A DNA stretch of 64,000 nt from Staphylococcus sp. MI 10-1553 (GCF_010365305.1 NZ_CP048279.1:1426001-1490000), one strand, 5' to 3'; positions 20,042 through 33,432 are shown, numbered from the stretch's first letter. Translations and numbers: made by a program. Notes: generated by a model from the sequence alone, not told the origin.

Positions 20042-20641
20042 ATGTATGCATATATTTCTGGAAAATTAACAGCACTATATCCGACTCATATCGTCGTTGA
20101 AACGACATCTGGTATAGGGTATGAAATTCAAACACCAAACTCATATCGCTTTCAAAAACATTTAGAGCAAACAGTGAAAGTGTATACTTCGCTCATTGTA
20201 CGTGAAGATGCGCAATTGCTTTATGGTTTCATTGATCAAGAAGAAAAAGATATGTTTTTAAGTTTGATTAAAGTGACAGGGATAGGTCCTAAGTCGGCGT
20301 TAGCCATATTAGCAGCAAGTTCGCCAAATGACGTGAAACGTGCAATTGAAAATGAAAATGATGCCTATTTAACGCAATTTCCAGGTATCGGTAAAAAGAC
20401 TGCCCGTCAAATTGTACTCGATCTGAAAGGTAAAGTAGTTGTCTCAGAAGAAGTGAGTGAAGGGTTATTAGATATAGCGACAGAACAATATAATCATGCC
20501 GTACAAGAAGCTTTACTTGCGTTAGAGGCGTTAGGGTATTCTAAACGTGAACTGAAAAAAGTTGAAAAAGCGATGCAACAACAAACATTTAGTGATGTCG
20601 ACGAAGCTGTTAAATATGGCTTAAAACAATTGATTTCATAA
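20042..20641 (+). CDS. ruvA: Holliday junction branch migration protein RuvA
   Basis: RuvA binds four-way junctions and loads the RuvB motor. At 199 residues it has the usual size. It has an N-terminal OB fold ([20 protein letters not shown]), tandem HhH motifs ([14 protein letters not shown] and [16 protein letters not shown]) and domain III at the C-terminus. It is coupled to ruvB with a 13-base gap. Confidence 0.97.
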   Translation: MYAYISGKLTALYPTHIVVETTSGIGYEIQTPNSYRFQKHLEQTVKVYTSLIVREDAQLLYGFIDQEEKDMFLSLIKVTGIGPKSALAILAASSPNDVKRAIENENDAYLTQFPGIGKKTARQIVLDLKGKVVVSEEVSEGLLDIATEQYNHAVQEALLALEALGYSKRELKKVEKAMQQQTFSDVDEAVKYGLKQLIS

Positions 20642-20654
20642 AGAGGTGAGGTAA

Positions 20655-21653
20655 ATGAATCGAGACCGAATGATGGATGGACATGAGCAAGTAGATGAAC
20701 ACACATTTGAATTGTCATTAAGACCTGAGCGTTTAAGACAATACATAGGTCAGTCTGCAATTAAGTCAAACCTTGATGTGTTTATACAAGCTGCTAAAAT
20801 TCGTGAGGAGCCATTAGATCACGTCTTGCTTTTTGGCCCACCTGGTTTAGGTAAAACCACTTTGTCACACATTATTGCAAATGAAATGGATGTCAATTTG
20901 CGTACTGTTTCCGGTCCGTCGATTGAACGCCCAGGTGATTTAGCTGCAATTTTAACAGGTCTGCAACCCGGTGATGTCCTTTTTATTGATGAAATTCATC
21001 GTTTAAGTAGTGTTGTTGAAGAAGTGCTTTATCCAGCGATGGAAGACTTTTTCTTAGATATCATAGTAGGTAAAGGAGAAGAAGCGAGAAGTATTCGTAT
21101 TGACTTGCCTCCATTTACTTTAGTAGGTGCAACGACACGTGCCGGTAGTTTAACGAGTCCATTGCGTGATCGTTTTGGCGTGCATTTAAGGCTTGAATAT
21201 TATACTGAAGAAGAATTAACACAAATTATTATACGAACAGCAGAAGTATTAGGAACAGCCATTGATGAAGAAAGTGCCATAGAAATTGCGAAAAGAAGTC
21301 GTGGGACACCGCGTATTGCCAATCGTCTGCTGAAACGTATTCGAGATTTTCAGCAAGTCAAACAAGACGATATGATTTATATTGAGACGACAAAGCATGC
21401 ATTGAAACTACTTCAAGTGGACGATGAAGGATTGGATTATATCGATCACAAAATGATGGCTTGTATTATTGAACAATATCGTGGCGGCCCAGTGGGATTA
21501 GATACGATTGCTGTTTCAATAGGTGAGGAACGTGTAACGATTGAAGATGTTTATGAACCATTTCTCATACAAAAAGGATTTTTAGAGCGTACCCCTAGAG
21601 GCCGAAAAGCGACACCTTATGCGTACGAACACTTTAAATATATGAGCCAATAA
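20655..21653 (+). CDS. ruvB: Holliday junction DNA helicase RuvB
   Basis: The AAA+ motor for branch migration. Walker A is GPPGLGKTT, Walker B is FIDEIHRL, sensor 1 is [10 protein letters not shown], the arginine finger lies in SPLRDRFG, and a winged helix ends the 332-residue protein. Downstream of ruvA in one operon. Confidence 0.98.
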   Translation: MNRDRMMDGHEQVDEHTFELSLRPERLRQYIGQSAIKSNLDVFIQAAKIREEPLDHVLLFGPPGLGKTTLSHIIANEMDVNLRTVSGPSIERPGDLAAILTGLQPGDVLFIDEIHRLSSVVEEVLYPAMEDFFLDIIVGKGEEARSIRIDLPPFTLVGATTRAGSLTSPLRDRFGVHLRLEYYTEEELTQIIIRTAEVLGTAIDEESAIEIAKRSRGTPRIANRLLKRIRDFQQVKQDDMIYIETTKHALKLLQVDDEGLDYIDHKMMACIIEQYRGGPVGLDTIAVSIGEERVTIEDVYEPFLIQKGFLERTPRGRKATPYAYEHFKYMSQ

Positions 21654-21670
21654 GTGAAGGAGTCATTATT

Positions 21671-22696
21671 TTGAACATAGAAGAATTTGATTATGAATTA
21701 CCAGAATCACTCATCGCCCAAACCCCTCTTAAACAGCGTGATCAAAGTCGTTTGTTGTATTTGAATCGCGAGACTGGGGAGACAGAGGATTTACATTTCA
21801 AGGATATTACGCGTTTTTTCAAAACTGGAGATACGTTGGTACTAAATGATACACGTGTGATGCCAGCGCGTTTATTTGGCATTAAAGAAGAAACGAATGC
21901 CAAAGTAGAAATGTTAATGTTGACGCAAATTGAAGGTGATGATTGGGAGGTCCTTTTAAAACCTGCGAAACGTATTAAACTAGGACAAACACTGAGTTTT
22001 GGGGAAGGCAAAATTAAAGCAACTTGTATTAAAGAATTGGATCAAGGTGGACGTGTGATGCGTTTAAGTTATGAAGGGATTTTACAAGAGCGCTTAGATG
22101 AACTTGGTGAAATGCCATTGCCTCCATATATTAAGGAACGTTTAGATGAAAAGGATCGCTATCAAACGGTTTATGCTAAAGCAGCAGGTTCAGCAGCTGC
22201 CCCGACAGCTGGTCTTCACTTTACAGATGCCTTATTAGAAGACATTCGAAATCAAGGGGTTCAAATTGCATTTGTGACGTTACATGTCGGTTTAGGAACG
22301 TTTAGACCTGTCAGTGTCGATAATATCGGTGATCACGAAATGCATAGTGAATATTATCAAATGTCACAAGAAACTGCCGACATTTTAAATGAAACGAAAG
22401 CATCAGGGCATCGTATTATTTCTGTTGGAACGACTTCAACACGAACGCTTGAGACGATTCGGACACAATTTGATACATTCAAAGAGACAAGTGGTTGGAC
22501 AGATATTTTTATTTATCCTGGATTTGAATTTAAAGCGATAGATGGTTTGATTACGAACTTCCACTTACCGAAATCGACGTTAGTTATGCTTGTTTCGGCG
22601 TTTAGTTCACGTCAATTTGTGTTATCAGCTTATCGTCATGCCGTTGCTGAAAAGTATCGATTTTTTAGCTTCGGTGATGCGATGATTATTATTTAG
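21671..22696 (+). CDS. queA: S-adenosylmethionine:tRNA ribosyltransferase-isomerase
   Basis: QueA transfers and rearranges the ribose of SAM to preQ1 in tRNA, giving epoxyqueuosine. The protein has 341 residues with a TTG start after AAGGAG. Recognisable motifs are [37 protein letters not shown] and THV-type [10 protein letters not shown]. It is followed by tgt, the preceding enzyme of queuosine synthesis. Confidence 0.97.
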   Translation: MNIEEFDYELPESLIAQTPLKQRDQSRLLYLNRETGETEDLHFKDITRFFKTGDTLVLNDTRVMPARLFGIKEETNAKVEMLMLTQIEGDDWEVLLKPAKRIKLGQTLSFGEGKIKATCIKELDQGGRVMRLSYEGILQERLDELGEMPLPPYIKERLDEKDRYQTVYAKAAGSAAAPTAGLHFTDALLEDIRNQGVQIAFVTLHVGLGTFRPVSVDNIGDHEMHSEYYQMSQETADILNETKASGHRIISVGTTSTRTLETIRTQFDTFKETSGWTDIFIYPGFEFKAIDGLITNFHLPKSTLVMLVSAFSSRQFVLSAYRHAVAEKYRFFSFGDAMIII

Positions 22697-22701
22697 TTTG
22701 A

Positions 22702-23853
<1,152 letters not shown>

Positions 23854-23869
23854 ATAGGAGTTATGATTT

Positions 23870-24133
23870 ATGTCTTCACTTATTAGTTTATTGCCATTAG
23901 TATTACTGTTTGTAGTGATGTGGTTCTTTATGATTCGTCCACAACAAAAACGTGCGAAAGCGCATCGCCAAATGGTTGAACAATTACAAGCAGGTCAACG
24001 TGTGACTACAATCGGCGGCATCAAAGGTACAGTTCGTGCAGTAGATGAAACATCAGCGGTTATTACTGTAAACGGTAAAGGTACAGAATTGACTTTTGAA
24101 AAGCAAGCCATCAAGCAAGTTGACCCATCATAA
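23870..24133 (+). CDS. yajC: preprotein translocase subunit YajC
   Basis: An 87-residue protein with one N-terminal membrane helix ending in MIRPQQKRAK, the family hallmark, and a small cytoplasmic domain (VTTIGGIKGTVRAV). It associates with SecDF, which is encoded next. Confidence 0.95.
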   Translation: MSSLISLLPLVLLFVVMWFFMIRPQQKRAKAHRQMVEQLQAGQRVTTIGGIKGTVRAVDETSAVITVNGKGTELTFEKQAIKQVDPS

Positions 24134-24169
24134 TCATTGATTGTATCCATAAGTTTTCATACAATAAAG

Positions 24170-24196
24170 GACATGGCTTAACACCATGTCTTTTTT
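24170..24196 (+). terminator. terminator after yajC
   Basis: GACATGG (24170-24176) with CCATGTC (24184-24190) followed by TTTTTT. Confidence 0.85.
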
Positions 24197-24215
24197 ATTG
24201 GTTGCTCAAAATGAC

Positions 24216-24245
24216 TTGCACTAATCGGAATATTTCAAGTATGCT
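24216..24245 (+). promoter_or_regulatory. candidate secDF promoter
   Basis: TTGCAC (24216-24221), an 18-base spacer and TATGCT (24240-24245), between the yajC terminator and secDF. Confidence 0.5.
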
Positions 24246-24274
24246 TGTGACATAAGATTAAATGAGGTGTTCAT

Positions 24275-26554
24275 GTGAAAAAAGTAAGTAGACTGATTGC
24301 CTTTATATTACTTGTAGTACTCTTGTTTGCGGGCATGGGTGCGACATACAAAAGCGTAATCAAAAATGTTAACTTAGGACTTGACCTTCAAGGTGGATTT
24401 GAAGTGTTGTACCAAGTTAATCCACTTGAAGATGGTGACAAAATTGATAACACCGCAGTACAATCGACAGCTAAAACGTTAGAGCGTCGTGTCAATGTTC
24501 TCGGGGTATCAGAACCTAAAATTCAAGTTGAAGATCAAAACCGTATCCGCGTTCAGTTAGCAGGGGTGCAAGACCAAAACCAAGCGCGTAAAATTTTATC
24601 TTCACAAGCGAACTTAACGATTCGTGATGCAGATGACAAAGTTTTATTAACTGGTAAAGATCTTGTGCAAGGTTCGGCTAAGCAAGAGTTTAAACAAAAC
24701 ACGAATCAACCCGCTGTTACTTTCAAATTAAAAGACAGTGATAAGTTTAAAAAAGTAACAGAAGAAATTTCTAAAAAACAAGAAAATGTGATGGTCGTTT
24801 GGTTAGACTTCGAAAAAGGCGACAGTTATGAAAAAGAAAAAACAAAAGAAGATCCTAAATTTATTTCTGCTGCTTCTGTAAACCAACCGATCAATTCTAC
24901 TAACGTTGAAATTTCTGGTGGATTCCAAGGTGAAAAAGGTATTTCTGAAGCGAAACAAATTGCTGACTTATTAAATTCAGGTTCACTTCCTGTAGAATTA
25001 AAAGAAATTTACTCAACATCAGTGGGTGCGCAATTTGGACAAGATGCTTTAGATAAAACAATTCATGCTTCTATGATTGGTATCGGCATTATTTTCTTAT
25101 TTATGTTGCTATTCTATCGCTTACCAGGTATTGTTGCTGTGATTACGTTAACGACGTACGTATACTTAACAATGGTTGCATTTAACTTTATTTCTGGTGT
25201 GCTCACATTACCAGGTTTAGCCGCACTCGTTCTTGGTGTCGGTATGGCCGTCGATGCAAACATCATTATGTACGAACGGATTAAAGACGAAATTCGCATC
25301 GGTCGCACATTAAAGCAAGCGTATAAAAAAGCAAATAAGAGTTCGTTTATCACAATTTTCGATGCCAACTTAACAACTGTGTTAGCGGCAGCTGTACTCT
25401 TCTTCTTTGGAGAAAGTTCAGTAAAAGGGTTCGCTACTATGTTATTACTTGCGATTCTGATGAGTTTCGTGACAGCTGTATTTTTAACACGTATTTTATT
25501 ATCACTCATTGTACATTCAAATGTCTTTAAGAAAAAATTATGGTGGTTTGGTGTTAAACAATCACAAATCCATGATATTAATAAAGGTTATGATGTGCAT
25601 GAATTAAGTACGCCGTATGATAAAGCGGATTTCGTGAAATGGGCAAAACCGTTATTCGCTCTGAGTGGCGTCGTTATTTTAGCTGGTGTGATCATTCTTG
25701 CTATATTCAAGTTGAACTTAGGAATTGATTTCACATCAGGTACACGTGTTGACATACAAAGTAATCAAAAATTGACACAAGCACAAGTTGAAAAAACGAT
25801 GGAATCCATTGATCTTAAACCAAATCAACTTTCTATCGGTGGTAGCAACAACGAAAATGCTTCAATGCAATTTAAACGTGACTTGAATAAAGATGAAGTG
25901 GCAAAAGTAACAGATACATTGAAATCGCAATATGGTAAAGAACCGTCAGTCAATACGGTTTCACCAGTCATTGGACAAGAATTAGCGAAAAATGCCATGT
26001 TAGCCGTACTTATCGCTTCAATCGGCATGATTATTTACATTTCGTTACGTTTCGAATGGCGTATGGGTATTGCCTCTATCATTTCACTGTTACACGATGC
26101 ATTTATGATTATTGCAGTCTTTAGTTTGTTCAGACTAGAGGTTGACATTACGTTCATTGCAGCGGTACTGACGATTATCGGTTATTCGATCAATGATACA
26201 ATTGTAACGTTTGACCGTGTACGTGAGATGTTATCGAAAATAAAAGTGATTACGAAAGAAGAACAAATTGACTACATTGTAAATAGTTCCATTCGCCAAA
26301 CATTGACGCGTTCGATTAATACGGTGTTGACAGTAGTCATCGTGGTCATCGCCTTACTCGTGTTGGGTGCGTCTAGTATTTTCAACTTCTCACTCGCGCT
26401 GTTAATCGGACTATTATCTGGTGTATATTCCTCAATCATTATTGCCGTACCATTATGGGGCATGTTGAAGAAACGTGAATTACGTAAATCACCGCATCAC
26501 AAACTTGTCGTGTATAAACGTAAACGTACGAACGAAGAAAAAGTATTAGTATAG
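24275..26554 (+). CDS. secDF: protein translocase subunits SecD and SecF, fused
   Basis: A proton-driven partner of SecYEG that pulls exported proteins through the membrane. The 759-residue fusion has the SecD half first (LGLDLQGGFEVLY, P1 periplasmic-type domain, six helices) and the SecF half from about residue 455 (LGIDFTSGTRVD, six helices). The fused form is normal for Firmicutes. GTG start after GAGGTG. Confidence 0.97.
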   Translation: MKKVSRLIAFILLVVLLFAGMGATYKSVIKNVNLGLDLQGGFEVLYQVNPLEDGDKIDNTAVQSTAKTLERRVNVLGVSEPKIQVEDQNRIRVQLAGVQDQNQARKILSSQANLTIRDADDKVLLTGKDLVQGSAKQEFKQNTNQPAVTFKLKDSDKFKKVTEEISKKQENVMVVWLDFEKGDSYEKEKTKEDPKFISAASVNQPINSTNVEISGGFQGEKGISEAKQIADLLNSGSLPVELKEIYSTSVGAQFGQDALDKTIHASMIGIGIIFLFMLLFYRLPGIVAVITLTTYVYLTMVAFNFISGVLTLPGLAALVLGVGMAVDANIIMYERIKDEIRIGRTLKQAYKKANKSSFITIFDANLTTVLAAAVLFFFGESSVKGFATMLLLAILMSFVTAVFLTRILLSLIVHSNVFKKKLWWFGVKQSQIHDINKGYDVHELSTPYDKADFVKWAKPLFALSGVVILAGVIILAIFKLNLGIDFTSGTRVDIQSNQKLTQAQVEKTMESIDLKPNQLSIGGSNNENASMQFKRDLNKDEVAKVTDTLKSQYGKEPSVNTVSPVIGQELAKNAMLAVLIASIGMIIYISLRFEWRMGIASIISLLHDAFMIIAVFSLFRLEVDITFIAAVLTIIGYSINDTIVTFDRVREMLSKIKVITKEEQIDYIVNSSIRQTLTRSINTVLTVVIVVIALLVLGASSIFNFSLALLIGLLSGVYSSIIIAVPLWGMLKKRELRKSPHHKLVVYKRKRTNEEKVLV

Positions 26555-26573
26555 ATTTCACACATTTTACAAA

Positions 26574-26619
26574 GAGGGGTTAAGACTGATTAGATGTCTT
26601 AGCCTCTCATTCTTTTTAT
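26574..26619 (+). terminator. terminator after secDF
   Basis: GAGGGGTTAAGAC (26574-26586) with GTCTTAGCCTCTC (26596-26608), including G·U pairs, then a T-rich tract. Confidence 0.8.
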
Positions 26620-26670
26620 TTTGGTAGATTTTCGATATAATACTGTGTGTAGAAAGTGGCGGTGAATGAT

Positions 26671-28956
26671 ATGATAAAATCTAAATTTCAATGGCAAACC
26701 GATACAAATCATCAATCGATGGACGACGCATTGGTTGATCAATATAAATTAACCCCTTTGATGCGCTATATTTTAGAAAGTAAAGGCTATACTGAGTCAG
26801 CACAGCTCGCACAAATATTAGCGACATCTAAAGAGAATATGTATGATCCAAGTTTGATGAGTGATATGGATAAAGCCGTTGAACGTATACATACAGCGAT
26901 TCAAAATCAAGAAAAAATATTAGTGTACGGTGATTATGATGCAGATGGTGTGACGTCTACAACGATTATGGTCAAGACACTTCAGCAACTCGGGGCGATC
27001 GTCGGTTGGTATATTCCAAACCGTTTCACTGAAGGCTACGGTCCGAGTGAGCCCGCGTTTAAAAATGCGTATGATGAAGGTGTTTCTCTCATCATTACGG
27101 TAGATAATGGCATTCAAGGTCATGCAGAAATCGAAATGGTCCAAAATCTAGGTGTTGATGTGATTGTGACTGACCACCATGAAATAGGCGATACATTACC
27201 AGTGGCGTATGCGATTGTTCATCCGATGCATCCGGATTATGACTATCCTTTTTATAGTCTGTGTGGTGCCGGTGTAGCACTGAAATTAGCTCAAAGTTTG
27301 CTTGGGGATGTTCCGAATGTATTTTGGATTTATGCGATGATTGGTACCATTGCGGATCTTGTTTCATTAACAGATGAAAATCGTTTTATTGTTAAACATG
27401 GGTTGAAATTATTGAATGAAAGTCCACCTGCTTCAATTGCAGCCATACTCATTCAAGCGCAATTTAATGATACAGTTACGGAAGAGACGATTGGCTTTAT
27501 CGTTGGGCCGAGATTAAATGCTGTAGGACGGTTAGACGATGCGACACTTGCTGCAGAATTACTCATGACAGACGATGAAGACGAAGCACTCTTTTTAGCT
27601 GAACAGGTCGAACATTTCAATGTTGAACGTAAAGATATTGTACAAAAGATTGTTGATGAAGCTATGGTAATGGCTGAAGATGCAGTCCAAGCGGGCGAAC
27701 ACTTTTTAGTTCTCGCAAAAGAAAATTGGCATGAAGGGGTCCTTGGTATCGTTGCCTCAAGAATAGTCGAAACTTTCCATTTACCAACAATGGTATTAAA
27801 TATTGACCACGCGCAACAACATGCGAAAGGCTCTTCACGTAGTATTACACAAGTATCAATGTTTGAAGCATTAACATCACAACAAACATTGATTTCTAAA
27901 TTTGGTGGGCACCATATGGCAGCAGGTTTAACGTTACCTATCGACCAAATCTCCGCGTTACGTGAAGGATTAAACACCTGGATGAGCACGCACATTGATA
28001 CAACCGCAATACAACCGATTCAAAAAGTGGATGTCACTGTAGATGTTGGACACATTACGGTAGAACAAATCCAGTCGATTGAGCGTTTACGACCGTTTGG
28101 GACAGATTTTAAGCGACCGATCATTCAAGTTAATGGTCTGACTGTGCTACAAAGTAAAGGTATTGGGCAACAACAAGCACACTTAAAAATGACCTTTATC
28201 GAACAAAATTTACAAGCGTTATTTTGGAATCAAGGTGCGTTATCAAGTGAGTTAATGCCTTACCAACATGTCGATGTGACTGGTGAACTTCAGATTAATG
28301 AGTGGAACGGTAATCGTACAGCACAAATGGTTTTAACAGATATGAAAAGTAATGAGCGTCAAATTTTAGATTATCGTAGTAAAAATAAACGTTTGCCTGT
28401 ATTTGATGATGATCAACACGTCTGTTATTTAATCCACCCGAATCAAGATAAAGCATCACCGCATGAATATTACTACGGTGAAAACGTTCCACAACAGTAT
28501 GATAAATGTGTGATGCGTGACTTGCCTTTAACAATTGAAGATATTAAGTTATCTTGTCATTATTTAAATACATCCCAAGTTTATTTAGTGTTTCAACATG
28601 AACGTTCGATTTATTTTGAAGGCTTACCACAGCATGCAGATTTTAAAAATTGTTATAAAGCGTTGTATCAAAAAGGACAAACCGATTTACAAAAAGACGG
28701 GGTTGCTTTAAGTCAATTTATTAACGTTAAGCCGATGATGCTCAAATTTATTTTAAAGGTTTTTCTTGAACTTGGAATCATTTCTCAAAAAAATGGTATA
28801 ATCGAGATTGTGCATTCAACAGATAAACAACACATTACTTCTAGCCGTGTTTATCAAGCACGTGTACAGCGGATTGAGGTAGAAAAACAGTTACTCTATG
28901 AAGAATTTGGCGCCATTAAGTCTTGGATAGAAAATGAACTGGCACGGAATGAATGA
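26671..28956 (+). CDS. recJ: single-stranded-DNA-specific exonuclease RecJ
   Basis: A 5'-3' ssDNA exonuclease for recombination and mismatch repair. DHH-family motifs are clear: [19 protein letters not shown] and the DHHA1 segment [10 protein letters not shown], followed by OB and C-terminal domains. It has 761 residues from the ATG starting MIKSKFQW; a GTG 15 bases earlier lies in the ribosome binding region. It heads recJ-apt. Confidence 0.96.
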   Translation: MIKSKFQWQTDTNHQSMDDALVDQYKLTPLMRYILESKGYTESAQLAQILATSKENMYDPSLMSDMDKAVERIHTAIQNQEKILVYGDYDADGVTSTTIMVKTLQQLGAIVGWYIPNRFTEGYGPSEPAFKNAYDEGVSLIITVDNGIQGHAEIEMVQNLGVDVIVTDHHEIGDTLPVAYAIVHPMHPDYDYPFYSLCGAGVALKLAQSLLGDVPNVFWIYAMIGTIADLVSLTDENRFIVKHGLKLLNESPPASIAAILIQAQFNDTVTEETIGFIVGPRLNAVGRLDDATLAAELLMTDDEDEALFLAEQVEHFNVERKDIVQKIVDEAMVMAEDAVQAGEHFLVLAKENWHEGVLGIVASRIVETFHLPTMVLNIDHAQQHAKGSSRSITQVSMFEALTSQQTLISKFGGHHMAAGLTLPIDQISALREGLNTWMSTHIDTTAIQPIQKVDVTVDVGHITVEQIQSIERLRPFGTDFKRPIIQVNGLTVLQSKGIGQQQAHLKMTFIEQNLQALFWNQGALSSELMPYQHVDVTGELQINEWNGNRTAQMVLTDMKSNERQILDYRSKNKRLPVFDDDQHVCYLIHPNQDKASPHEYYYGENVPQQYDKCVMRDLPLTIEDIKLSCHYLNTSQVYLVFQHERSIYFEGLPQHADFKNCYKALYQKGQTDLQKDGVALSQFINVKPMMLKFILKVFLELGIISQKNGIIEIVHSTDKQHITSSRVYQARVQRIEVEKQLLYEEFGAIKSWIENELARNE

Positions 28957-28967
28957 GGAGGATTTTA

Positions 28968-29486
28968 ATGGATTTAAAACAATATGTATCAGAAGTAAAA
29001 GATTGGCCGAAAGCAGGGGTTAATTTTAAAGATATTACAACAATTATGGATAACGGTGAAGCATACGGTTATGCGACAGATCAAATCGTTAAGTTTGCGA
29101 AAGAAAAAAATGTGGATATCGTTGTTGGACCGGAAGCCCGTGGTTTTATTATCGGTTGCCCAGTTGCCTATGCGATGGGAATTGGATTTGCACCTGTACG
29201 TAAAGAAGGAAAATTACCACGTGAAGTCATTCGTTATGAATATGACTTAGAGTACGGTAGCAATGTATTAACGATGCATGCTGATGCGATTAAACCTGGT
29301 CAACGTGTCTTAATTACAGATGATTTATTAGCGACAGGTGGAACAATTGAAGCGGCGATTAATCTAGTTGAAAAGCAAGGCGGTATTGTTGCAGGTATTG
29401 CATTTATTATTGAGCTTGCATATTTAAATGGTATGGAAAAAATTAAAGATTATGATGTAATGTGCTTAATTAAGTATGACGAATAA
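28968..29486 (+). CDS. apt: adenine phosphoribosyltransferase
   Basis: Apt salvages adenine to AMP with PRPP. It has 172 residues, the PRPP loop [16 protein letters not shown], and the hood segment [16 protein letters not shown]. The ATG after GAGGAGG is used. It lies 11 bases after recJ. Confidence 0.97.
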   Translation: MDLKQYVSEVKDWPKAGVNFKDITTIMDNGEAYGYATDQIVKFAKEKNVDIVVGPEARGFIIGCPVAYAMGIGFAPVRKEGKLPREVIRYEYDLEYGSNVLTMHADAIKPGQRVLITDDLLATGGTIEAAINLVEKQGGIVAGIAFIIELAYLNGMEKIKDYDVMCLIKYDE

Positions 29487-29502
29487 TCGTTAATATGATG
29501 AA

Positions 29503-29538
29503 ACAGCTTCATGCCGTGATGTGTGGAGTTGTTTTTAT
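29503..29538 (+). terminator. terminator after apt
   Basis: ACAGCTTCA (29503-29511) with TGGAGTTGT (29524-29532), two G·U pairs, then TTTTATTT. Confidence 0.75.
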
Positions 29539-29753
29539 TTATAATGAGATGATTCAGATTGTGTAACATTTGAAGGTATGCTGTGAAGCCATTTTTTAAA
29601 TGCCTCAACTTGCATGATATTGTGTTGTTCTATTTCTCTTCGCATGTCGAACTTTGGTGTCATTTTTCCATTCATCGTTCGCACATTATTATTACAAAAT
29701 AGTGCTTTTTCACTACAAATGATACATTTTGATGACTTTCCGTAAGAAAAATG
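29535..29753 (-). pseudogene. possible remnant of a small zinc-ribbon protein
   Basis: On the minus strand an open frame without a convincing start runs from about 29753 to a TAA at 29535-29537. It reads KCIICSEKALFCNNN, a C-x2-C...C pattern, then a helical, charged tail (RREIEQHNIMQVEAFKKWL). The only ATG (29675) falls after the cysteines and lacks a ribosome binding site. The family is unknown; this is either a degraded gene or one with an unusual start. The rest of 29539-29866 shows only the rel upstream region. Confidence 0.35.
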
Positions 29754-29866
29754 AAGGATATTTTATAAATTACGGACTTTCTCTGAATTATGCGTTATGA
29801 TTCGGTTCAATTATTTCAATTCATGTAGTATGATAGTATTATTATTGATAACGTGGGGGTGACCAT

Positions 29867-32056
29867 ATGAATAACGAATATCCATATAGTGTTGACGAAG
29901 TTTTACATAAAGCGAAACAATATTTAGATAAAGAGCAGTATGAATACGTGCTTAAAAGTTATCATATCGCTTATAAGGCACACGAAGGACAATTTCGTAA
30001 AAACGGTTTACCATATATTATGCACCCCATCCAAGTCGCAGGTATCCTAACAGAAATGCATCTTGATGGGCCTACGATTGTTGCTGGTTTTTTACATGAT
30101 GTGATTGAAGACACACCTTACACTTTTGATGATGTCGCGGAAATGTTTAATGTAGAAATTGCAACGATTGTAGATGGCGTAACCAAATTGAAAAAGGTGA
30201 AGTACCGTTCTAAAGAAGAGCAACAAGCTGAAAATCATAGAAAATTATTCATTGCCATCGCTAAAGACGTGCGTGTCATTTTAGTGAAATTGGCAGACCG
30301 TTTACATAATATGCGAACATTGCGTGCGATGCCTCGTGAGAAACAAATTCGCATTTCTAAAGAGACATTAGAGATTTATGCGCCATTAGCACATCGTTTA
30401 GGGATTAATACAATTAAATGGGAGCTTGAAGACATTGCTTTAAGATATATCGATAATGTGCAGTATTTCAGAATCGTCAATCTCATGAAGAAAAAGCGTA
30501 GTGAACGTGAGGCATATATTGAAAATGCGATTGAAAATATCCGTAAAGAAATGGATATTATGGATATTGATGGTGACATTAATGGTCGTCCAAAACATAT
30601 TTACAGTATTTATCGCAAAATGATGAAGCAAAAAAAGCAATTCGATCAAATTTTTGATTTACTTGCTGTCCGAGTTATCGTTCATTCAATTAAAGATTGT
30701 TATGCCGTTTTAGGTCTCGTACATACTTTATGGAAACCGATGCCAGGCCGTTTTAAAGATTATATTGCGATGCCAAAGCAAAATATGTATCAATCACTGC
30801 ATACAACTGTAGTAGGCCCTAATGGTGATCCCCTTGAAATTCAAATTCGTACATTTGAGATGCACGAAATTGCAGAACATGGTGTCGCTGCACATTGGGC
30901 TTATAAAGAAGGCAAACAAGTTGATAAAGATAATGAAAACTATAATAAAAAGTTAAACTGGTTGAAAGATATTGCAGAAACGGATCATACGTCTTCAGAT
31001 GCACAAGAATTTATCGAGTCGATGAAGTTCGATTTACAAAGTGATAAAGTGTATGCTTTTACGCCGGCAAGTGATGTTATTGAGTTACCTTATGGTGCAG
31101 TGCCTATTGATTTTGCATATGCCATCCATAGTGAAGTCGGCAATAAAATGATTGGTGCAAAAGTAAATGGTAAAATTGTACCGATTGATTACGTGTTGCA
31201 GACAGGGGACATTGTCGAAATTCGTACGAGTAAACATTCGTATGGTCCTAGTCGAGATTGGTTAAAAATTGTCCGCTCTTCAAGTGCGAAAAGTAAGATA
31301 AAAAGTTTTTTCAAAAAGCAAGACCGTTCTTCCAATATTGAAAAAGGTAAGTTTATGGTCGAAGCAGAATTGAAAGAACAAGGATTTAGACCAGAAGAGT
31401 TATTGACTGAAAAAAATATTAGAATTGTGAATGATAAATACAATTTCGCTAATGAAGATGATTTATATGCTTCAGTTGGATTTGGTGGTGTGACAGCACT
31501 ACAAATTGTAAATAAACTGTCTGAGCGCTTACGTATTGAGCATAAACAAAAAGCGTTGAATCAAGCGCAAGAAGTGACAAAAGCTGCACCGATTAAAGAT
31601 TCTATTACGACAGATTCAGGCGTCTATGTGGCGGGCCTGGATAATGTATTAATTAAATTGTCTAAATGTTGTAACCCGATTCCTGGTGACCGTATTGTCG
31701 GTTATATTACGAAAGGTCACGGCATCAAAGTTCACCGTACAGATTGTCCGAATATAAAAAACGAAAATGAACGGTTAATCGATGTAGAATGGGTGAAATC
31801 TAAAGATGCTTCACAAAAATATCAAGTCGATTTAGAAGTAACTGCATACGATCGCAATGGCTTACTCAATGAGGTGCTTCAAGCTGTTAACAGTACCTCA
31901 AGTCAATTGATTAAAGTTGCTGGGAAATCGGACGTTGATAGAAATGCTGTCATTCATTTAAGTATTATGGTAAAAAATGTACATGAAGTATATAAAGTTG
32001 CAGATAAAATTAAACAACTCGGGGATATTTATACAGTGACGCGAGTTTGGAAATAG
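29867..32056 (+). CDS. rel: bifunctional (p)ppGpp synthase/hydrolase Rel
   Basis: Makes and degrades the alarmone (p)ppGpp. Domains in order over 729 residues: HD hydrolase ([17 protein letters not shown]), synthetase (near residues 235-350, with [11 protein letters not shown]), TGS ([17 protein letters not shown]), zinc-finger/ridge region ([16 protein letters not shown]) and a C-terminal ACT domain. HD residues are intact, so both activities are expected. A weak promoter, TTCAAT-17-TATGAT, ends at 29834. Confidence 0.97.
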   Translation: MNNEYPYSVDEVLHKAKQYLDKEQYEYVLKSYHIAYKAHEGQFRKNGLPYIMHPIQVAGILTEMHLDGPTIVAGFLHDVIEDTPYTFDDVAEMFNVEIATIVDGVTKLKKVKYRSKEEQQAENHRKLFIAIAKDVRVILVKLADRLHNMRTLRAMPREKQIRISKETLEIYAPLAHRLGINTIKWELEDIALRYIDNVQYFRIVNLMKKKRSEREAYIENAIENIRKEMDIMDIDGDINGRPKHIYSIYRKMMKQKKQFDQIFDLLAVRVIVHSIKDCYAVLGLVHTLWKPMPGRFKDYIAMPKQNMYQSLHTTVVGPNGDPLEIQIRTFEMHEIAEHGVAAHWAYKEGKQVDKDNENYNKKLNWLKDIAETDHTSSDAQEFIESMKFDLQSDKVYAFTPASDVIELPYGAVPIDFAYAIHSEVGNKMIGAKVNGKIVPIDYVLQTGDIVEIRTSKHSYGPSRDWLKIVRSSSAKSKIKSFFKKQDRSSNIEKGKFMVEAELKEQGFRPEELLTEKNIRIVNDKYNFANEDDLYASVGFGGVTALQIVNKLSERLRIEHKQKALNQAQEVTKAAPIKDSITTDSGVYVAGLDNVLIKLSKCCNPIPGDRIVGYITKGHGIKVHRTDCPNIKNENERLIDVEWVKSKDASQKYQVDLEVTAYDRNGLLNEVLQAVNSTSSQLIKVAGKSDVDRNAVIHLSIMVKNVHEVYKVADKIKQLGDIYTVTRVWK

Positions 32057-32068
32057 GAGTGCATAAAG

Positions 32069-32521
32069 ATGAAAATCGTTGTACAAAGAGTTCAATCTGC
32101 AAGTGTTAAAAATTATCAAATAGAGCGCACAATACAACAAGGATTTTGTCTACTCGTCGGTATTGGTGAAGGGGACACTCAAGCAGATGCGGAAGTTTTA
32201 GCGAAAAAAATTGCGAACTCTCGAATTTTTGAAGATGAAAACGAAAAACTTAATTTAAATATTCAACAAATCAATGGCGAGATTTTATCTATTTCGCAAT
32301 TTACATTGTATGCGGATGTGAGAAAAGGAAATCGCCCAGGTTTTACGCAAGCGATGGCGCCTGATCAAGCAAATGAACTGTATGAATATTTTAATGATCA
32401 GCTACGTGCATTTCAAATTCCAGTTGAGACAGGTGAATTTGGAACAGATATGCTTGTCAATATTCAAAATGATGGTCCTGTGACGATTATTTATGAGAGT
32501 ATAGATGGCAAAGTCGTATGA
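32069..32521 (+). CDS. dtd: D-aminoacyl-tRNA deacylase
   Basis: Dtd frees D-amino acids from mischarged tRNA. The 150-residue protein has [20 protein letters not shown] and the cross-subunit Gly-Pro motif in NDGPVTI. It follows rel closely and overlaps lytH by ATGA. Confidence 0.96.
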   Translation: MKIVVQRVQSASVKNYQIERTIQQGFCLLVGIGEGDTQADAEVLAKKIANSRIFEDENEKLNLNIQQINGEILSISQFTLYADVRKGNRPGFTQAMAPDQANELYEYFNDQLRAFQIPVETGEFGTDMLVNIQNDGPVTIIYESIDGKVV

Positions 32522-33393
32522 AAAAGGTTGATCAGTGGTTAAAACAAAAACGCATCCATCCGCAACGTTTTTATGGCGCGTGCTTCACGATCGCATTAGT
32601 TGGTATTCTTGTCGTGTCGTATTTTGTGTTGAGGCATAGTGACGATGATCATGTCAATTTAATTGAGGACGCGGAAATTCGTACAGGTCCAAACGCAGCG
32701 TATCCAGTACTTTATCAAGTGCATAAAGGCGATGAATTTCATCAAATTGGTAAACAAGGTAAATGGATTGAAGTACGTTCAGCTCATGGTAAGCAAAAGG
32801 GATGGATTGCGGGATGGCATACAAATCTCGACATACCTGCAGATGTCAATCCACAGGCGAATCCATTGAAAAATAAAACCATTGTTCTTGATCCAGGCCA
32901 TGGTGGTGGTGATCAAGGTGCCTCTAGTCGACAAGGTGACAAAACTTTAGAGAAAGATATCACATTGAAAACAGGGTTAGAACTGAAATCATTGCTTGAA
33001 AAGAAGGGCGCTAACGTGAAAATGACGCGTTCGACGGATGAATATGTAAAATTAAAAGACCGTAATCTTAAAGGTGATGTCTTTATTAGTATTCATAATG
33101 ATGCTCTAGAAACACCGAATGCCAATGGCGCGACTGTCTATTGGTTTCATGAACAACAAGAAGGGCTCGCTCAAACGTTAAACGCGAGTATACAAAAGAA
33201 AGCGATGTTATCGAATAGAGGTACGAGACAAGAAAATTATCAAGTGTTACGACAGACGGAAATTCCTGCTGTATTGCTTGAATTAGGTTATATTAGTAAT
33301 CCGACTGACACCGTGATGATGAAAGACGAAAATCATCGTCAAGTCGTTGAACAAGCGATTGTCGACGGGTTAGAAAGTTATTTTTTAAGTTAA
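32518..33393 (+). CDS. lytH: cell-wall amidase LytH (SH3 + Amidase_3)
   Basis: A membrane-anchored N-acetylmuramoyl-L-alanine amidase. One N-terminal helix (about 20-40), an SH3b domain (about 45-110), then Amidase_3 with zinc ligands in [19 protein letters not shown] and SIHNDA and the catalytic Glu in LLELGYISN. In S. aureus LytH acts with the membrane protein ActH to remove peptides from nascent peptidoglycan, controlling growth and division. It has 291 residues. Confidence 0.92.
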   Translation: MKKVDQWLKQKRIHPQRFYGACFTIALVGILVVSYFVLRHSDDDHVNLIEDAEIRTGPNAAYPVLYQVHKGDEFHQIGKQGKWIEVRSAHGKQKGWIAGWHTNLDIPADVNPQANPLKNKTIVLDPGHGGGDQGASSRQGDKTLEKDITLKTGLELKSLLEKKGANVKMTRSTDEYVKLKDRNLKGDVFISIHNDALETPNANGATVYWFHEQQEGLAQTLNASIQKKAMLSNRGTRQENYQVLRQTEIPAVLLELGYISNPTDTVMMKDENHRQVVEQAIVDGLESYFLS

Positions 33394-33397
33394 TGTC

Positions 33398-33426
33398 TTG
33401 AAACTGATTGAAAAAACAGTTATGAT
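33398..33426 (+). promoter_or_regulatory. promoter of the hisS-aspS transcript
   Basis: TTGAAA (33398-33403), a 17-base spacer and TATGAT (33421-33426). Confidence 0.75.
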
Positions 33427-33432
33427 TAACAG

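Noticed and set aside
25114..25509. A 131-codon minus-strand frame inside secDF
   Set aside because: Antisense to well-conserved SecD helices, no ribosome binding site and no recognisable protein features.
27453..27995. A 180-codon minus-strand open frame inside recJ
   Set aside because: It is Ser/Cys/Thr-rich with no family features and lies antisense to a conserved recJ coding region; it is a shadow frame.
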